From contig PAQY01000008.1 of the NCBI GenBank assembly GCA_002709955.1, positions 1-64,000 on the forward strand: a stretch of DNA of 64,000 nt. The letters run 5' to 3'. Shown here piece after piece: positions 60,958-64,000 of the stretch. The notes beneath the pieces were generated by a model, which searched no databases, was not told the DNA's origin, and was given only the letters and a program-made list of their open reading frames with translations. Each line of letters starts with the position of its first letter. Position 1 is the stretch's first letter. This stretch comes from Rhodospirillaceae bacterium (GTDB lineage: Bacteria > Pseudomonadota > Alphaproteobacteria > UBA8366 > Aestuariispiraceae). A program made the translations under genes and the position numbers.

Positions 60958-61599
60958 TCACATCTCGAAATCATCGCGCACGCGCCGACGCTTTTTGCGG
61001 GGTGGTGTTACTGGGCGAGGGGGTTCGAAGGGGACAACGGGCGGCGGAGGCGCCTCACTCTTGACCTCTTCCTTTTTGACCTCATTGTCCGAGGCGACTT
61101 CAATCTCCATCTCGAACGGACAGGCTTCGTTAAGCCGCTCCCGAATGCGGTGCATGGAAACGCTTCGCCCTGTTTCAGGAGAGGGAAGGGCGATAACGGC
61201 ATGGAGATGGACCGATGGGGTACTTGCTGCAGCCGGAATGTTTGGTTGATGGAAGGCCAGAAGGGTCACTCTATCCGTTACGCCAAGCGCATCCGTCGCA
61301 GCGAAGAACGACTGAATCAGGGTATCCTTTGTATCTTCCAGATACCGGCCTTCCTCCGCTCGGGAGGGAGAGAAGGTGAGGTGCAGGACCGTGTGCTTCA
61401 GGTCGTCGCGAGTCTTCGATATTTCCGATACGATCTGCATGGCCTCAGAGGCTTTCATGGGCCCCAGTACCGATAATCCACTGTTCAGCAGATAGATGTC
61501 CGTGACTTTGGTATCGTCCTGATCGTCATGGGCTCCTGTACGGAGCACATAGCGCAATACATTGGCGGCGGTCCGCCCGCGTGTTTCACGGGTGATCAT
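60958..61599 (-). CDS. relaxase-like mobilisation protein
   Basis: 213 residues. MITRETRGRTAANVLRYVLR is a typical N-terminus of small MOB relaxases; TVLHLTFSPSRAE and SVHLHAVIALP supply the H-x-H strand used for metal binding. A Tyr near the N-terminus (Y17) is the candidate nicking residue. The C-terminal 60 residues are Pro/charge-rich (KKEEVKSEAPPPPVVPFEPP). It is shorter than full relaxases and lacks a third conserved His that I can place with certainty. It overlaps the RHH gene by 14 bases. Confidence 0.6.
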   Translation of the reverse strand: MITRETRGRTAANVLRYVLRTGAHDDQDDTKVTDIYLLNSGLSVLGPMKASEAMQIVSEISKTRDDLKHTVLHLTFSPSRAEEGRYLEDTKDTLIQSFFAATDALGVTDRVTLLAFHQPNIPAAASTPSVHLHAVIALPSPETGRSVSMHRIRERLNEACPFEMEIEVASDNEVKKEEVKSEAPPPPVVPFEPPRPVTPPRKKRRRVRDDFEM

Positions 61600-62029
61600 G
61601 ATTGTTGATCCTTTCTATGATGGTCGCGACAAGGCGCGGGTGTGGGGTGTTCGGTGGTGGCAGCACATGGGGATCCAGCACGGAAGCGATTGACCCACCG
61701 CCCGTTCGTGCACGGTTATGACGTTTGATGAGTGTGGCCGCGTGGATCAGTAGCGTTCGGGCAAGCTCGCTGTTCTCTTCGTCGGCTTTGCCAGATACGA
61801 CAAGAGAGTGAGCCGCCCGAGTAAGGACAATAGTATCGGCCATTGAATGGTGCCTGGCATTCTGCCGTGACTGCAATTTCCCAGATGAGCGGCGTTGCTT
61901 TGAGCTGCTTTGGCCCAAAAGCATCCATTCTATAACTTCTGTGCGGGAGCAGCCTTGCTCAATACAAAGCAATTCCAGCGCAGCTAGTGCGTCCGAGGAC
62001 AGCCGAAAACTTGTTGGATTGCGGGCCAT
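61586..62029 (-). CDS. ribbon-helix-helix mobilisation accessory protein
   Basis: 147 residues from the ATG at 62029. N-terminal RHH (TSFRLSSDALAALELLCIEQ, GCSRTEVIEWML), the layout of MobC/TraY-like nicking accessory factors, then an Arg/Lys/Ser-rich linker and an Ala-rich helix. It overlaps the relaxase-like gene, supporting a relaxosome role. Confidence 0.65.
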   Translation of the reverse strand: MARNPTSFRLSSDALAALELLCIEQGCSRTEVIEWMLLGQSSSKQRRSSGKLQSRQNARHHSMADTIVLTRAAHSLVVSGKADEENSELARTLLIHAATLIKRHNRARTGGGSIASVLDPHVLPPPNTPHPRLVATIIERINNHDHP

Positions 62030-62033
62030 GCCG

Positions 62034-62243
62034 CTAGCCCGCCGTGGATGTACGTCTTTGCTTTTCGAGCCATTCAAGCAAGTCGTTGGCGGAGTAGCGA
62101 ATGGCTCGGCCACCTACTCGAATAAAAGGAGGGCCATCACTTCTGGTAACGCGCCAATTGGCGAGAGTTGATTTTGATATTCCAATTATCTTGGACACTT
62201 CAGAAGGCGTATATAAAACACCCATTTGAACATTCTCATTCAT
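62034..62243 (-). CDS. AlpA-like HTH regulator
   Basis: 69 residues: LYTPSEVSKIIGISKSTLAN is the HTH, WRVTRSDGPPFIRVGGRAIR and YSANDLLEWLEKQRR the wing and final helix of the HTH_17/AlpA family. First of the leftward mobilisation genes; likely an autoregulator or excisionase. Confidence 0.85.
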   Translation of the reverse strand: MNENVQMGVLYTPSEVSKIIGISKSTLANWRVTRSDGPPFIRVGGRAIRYSANDLLEWLEKQRRTSTAG

Positions 62244-62534
62244 AGCGGAAGTCCCTTCTGTTGAGAGACTTTACGCAATATCAAATGCTAACAATCAAAA
62301 CTACCGAATAATTCAATATAAAATTAGAATTATTCGCAAAATATCAAATATAAAATTAGAATTATACGACAAAATTGAATTTTATTGATATGAAATTAAA
62401 AATTTTTCTTTGGTAAAGGTGTGAATACAACAATATATACTGACAGTTAACCTAGGCCATACCTAAGTCAGGGAATGGAGGCGAATAGTACTTTACTTGA
62501 TGGGTGAGAGTGGACTACCGATTTCGAACTGCTT
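62244..62534. other. AT-rich intergenic region
   Basis: It holds the two 22-base repeats and a probable promoter for the leftward mobilisation genes, but no ORF I can support. Confidence 0.4.
62315..62368 (+). repeat. two direct 22-base AT-rich repeats
   Basis: AATATAAAATTAGAATTATT (62315 onward) and AATATAAAATTAGAATTATA (62347 onward) repeat with 32-base periodicity, each followed by CG. They lie upstream of the AlpA-like gene. Possible roles: operator for the HTH protein or iteron-like sites. Confidence 0.6.
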
Positions 62535-62662
62535 TGTGAAACTTTGGTCGTTAGGCCGCCACGCGAGTGGCCGATACAGCGATCCAGGTTACTTTTTTGA
62601 GTTGGCGGCATGTTGATGGATGCGCACTGAGGTGCTGTCGGTCATCTGGATATCGCCGTCAT
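62535..62662 (-). mobile_element. IS5-family transposase scrap (leftward)
   Basis: The minus frame reads YDGDIQMTDSTSVRIHQHAA, NSKK, stop, ...PLAWRPN: the conserved MIDSTxVRxHQHAA segment around the first catalytic Asp, followed by a frameshifted RSRGGLTTK-like region. About 40 codons remain. Confidence 0.65.
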
Positions 62663-62885
62663 AACCTGCGGGCAATCCGATGCTGAAGCCACCGCTCGTG
62701 CGAACGCCAAAAGCCCTCGATCCGCGCCAGCATCGACCATGTTTTTGCACACCAGAAGAACCGCTATAGCTTGTTCATTCGAACCATCAAGATCAAGCGG
62801 GCCGACGTGATACTGACCTCGGCAAATCTCACCTACAATATGGATCGACTGATCTTCCATGAATGCCGACGAATTGCAGGATCAG
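62663..62885 (+). mobile_element. IS5-family transposase scrap (rightward)
   Basis: The plus frame reads IDHVFAHQKNRYSLFIRTIK, IKRADVILTSANLTYNMDRL, IFHECRR: the C-terminal end of an IS5-type transposase with the catalytic Glu position changed to Asp (VEHVFAHQKN in relatives). It is opposite in direction to the scrap just left. Confidence 0.65.
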
Positions 62886-63072
62886 TCTGCCCCTGATCGC
62901 AGATCCTAACCCGACCGACACCAAAACCTAAGCGTTGGAACTCAAAAACTGATACTTCAAGCCGTCAGGCTGAAGATCGCATGATCCATTTAGCAAAATT
63001 GTTGGGTTAATGCGGATGTCCAGCTTGGAGCAGTAGGAGTAATTTGAATTACAGCTTTTCATACATAAACCC

Positions 63073-64000
63073 TCATTTTCCATCTTTAGGTAAAGCTTTT
63101 TCTTCGAGCATTTTTTTTGCCGTTTCAACATGCGATCGGATGGCAGAAGAACTAAATCCTTTATAGTATGTGTTAAAAAGAATTATAGTATAGTGATTTA
63201 TGCACTTCTCAATCTCACCATTTTCTTTTAATTTTTCCATTACTTTCATTAATGCTGTTTTATTTCTAATATGGTCAACAGCATTGTTCTTTTCGCCTTT
63301 ATTTACACGTATTGCGCCGTTCTGTGAGAGCATGTCTAGAATTCTACGCTCTTCTGTGGTTAAATTTACACCTGAGAATGGATAATCTAATTTACTCGTA
63401 TTCTCCGTCTCTTGCTCTTTGTTTTGGGATGCAATGGTATCGTGTTTTGTATCGACCCTATCAGAGTTTTCGATTTGATTGACCGCCTCTGCATTACGGG
63501 CATTTACTGTAGATTCGGAATGGCGTTCACCAGTACGCTTGTAAATACAAATCCAAGAATATAGCGCAGTTTCTAAGGCGAGATCATCACATCTTATTTC
63601 AATTGTTCGTAATGAAGTCGCGGATTTGTCCGTTAATATTACCATCGTGGGAATACCAAAATTCTTCTTAGTTTTTAGTATCCTAATTTTATTTCGTTCA
63701 TGCTTATGTAACCAACCATTTACTATTAGGTAAACAATCTGTTTATTTTTTGATAAACTCTCCAAGGCAATACCATTGCCATTTTGATCAACGGTCCATT
63801 TTTCTCTAGAAATACCAGATTTACGAATGCTCCACTGGAAGAGAAAGTGCCTGCTCATAAAATACACAGAAGAAAGAGATCCTATTGCAAACAAAAGTGG
63901 AAAAAATGCTAAAGCTACCATTGCATTGTGCGGAGCAAGGAAATTACTTGAGTATATTGCGAATACTATCGGTGTTGCGGCCAGGACAATAGCCGAGTTA
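63073..64000 (-). CDS. membrane protein with helical cytoplasmic domain (partial at window edge)
   Basis: The frame is open from 63073 to the right edge with no stop, so the true start lies outside; an internal ATG is at 63921. Two hydrophobic segments (IVLAATPIVFAIYSSNFLAP across 63.93-64.00 kb and VALAFFPLLFAIGSLSSVYF) resemble the membrane anchor of TraD/VirD4- or TraG-like proteins. The remainder is a soluble AT-rich-coded domain (LTTEERRILDMLSQNGAIRV, a winged-helix look). No Walker motif is seen in the visible part. Family unknown. Confidence 0.5.
   Translation of the reverse strand, partial: NSAIVLAATPIVFAIYSSNFLAPHNAMVALAFFPLLFAIGSLSSVYFMSRHFLFQWSIRKSGISREKWTVDQNGNGIALESLSKNKQIVYLIVNGWLHKHERNKIRILKTKKNFGIPTMVILTDKSATSLRTIEIRCDDLALETALYSWICIYKRTGERHSESTVNARNAEAVNQIENSDRVDTKHDTIASQNKEQETENTSKLDYPFSGVNLTTEERRILDMLSQNGAIRVNKGEKNNAVDHIRNKTALMKVMEKLKENGEIEKCINHYTIILFNTYYKGFSSSAIRSHVETAKKMLEEKALPKDGK

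Noticed and set aside
1..64000. CRISPR array, rRNA operon or complete tRNA
   Set aside because: I found no regularly spaced 25-40 base repeats, no rRNA-like sequence, and only a half tRNA at the left edge.

Overview
The window looks like an accessory, mosaic stretch of an alphaproteobacterial genome. Supporting this are an initiator-tRNA 3' half of alphaproteobacterial type at the left edge, insertion sequences of the IS5/IS427, IS630, IS6, IS3 and IS110 families (mostly decayed), TRAP and Liv-type uptake systems, and abrupt shifts in base composition (GC-rich metal region, AT-rich right edge). I cannot name the genus from sequence alone.

Layout. (1) 1-5.5 kb: a partial tRNA-fMet with integrase-arm-like repeats, a dead IS5-family element, tails of interrupted genes, a HipBA-type toxin-antitoxin pair with four operator-like repeats, the last ~34 codons of a TraG/VirD4 coupling protein, and IS3 and IS6 remnants. 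(2) 5.7-17.8 kb: a catabolic locus of unknown substrate with an M29/NicX-like metallo-enzyme, a GntR/FCD regulator, a three-part TRAP transporter, two NAD-dependent epimerase/dehydratase-like proteins and a hydantoinase/oxoprolinase HyuA-HyuB pair. TTGCATGCAA-type sites lie in front of both transcription units. (3) 17.85-18.92 kb: a broken IS630 element. (4) 19.2-32.8 kb: a compact hybrid (CoA-dependent, aerobic) degradation pathway. It encodes a benzoate-CoA-ligase-like enzyme, a single PaaA/PaaC-like diiron subunit with its own ferredoxin reductase, an aldehyde dehydrogenase plus a split MaoC pair (together like a dissected PaaZ), a thiolase, an alpha/beta hydrolase, a LivKHMGF importer and a TetR regulator.

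(5) 33.0-50.5 kb: a GC-rich metal and redox resistance island. It holds DUF411, DsbA-like and CcdA-like proteins, a His-tailed EamA exporter, a Zn/Cd-type MerR with a P1B-ATPase, a ZIP transporter with a multicopper oxidase whose Tat leader is cut off by a stop codon, YnfA, a merR-TPFA operon, a MerR-HMA fusion with a CcdA-like membrane protein, a broken exported protein, and a frameshifted P1B-ATPase cut off by an IS110 fragment. Three well-formed MerR-type promoters with 19-20 bp spacers control it. (6) 50.5-52.2 kb: stacked IS110, IS6 and IS630 remnants. The IS6 copy shares about 135 bp, in the same orientation, with the remnant at 5.4 kb.

(7) 52.2-56.8 kb: an orphan sensor histidine kinase, a cytochrome P460-family protein with twelve Asn-Pro-Cys triplets, and DUF3179 and DUF302 exported proteins. 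(8) 56.9-62.3 kb: an AbiE toxin-antitoxin pair followed by a mobilisation/maintenance module (membrane protein, ParA-like ATPase, small DNA-binding candidate, relaxase-like protein, RHH protein, AlpA-like HTH protein). (9) 62.3-64.0 kb: AT-rich DNA with two opposed IS5-family scraps and a membrane protein that runs off the window.

The pieces read as successive insertions into an integrative element: conjugation genes decayed at the left, mobilisation genes retained at the right, and two substrate-utilisation loci and a metal-resistance island carried between them. The most novel-looking systems are the minimal paa-like pathway, the TRAP/HyuAB/double-epimerase locus and the Cys-repeat P460 locus.
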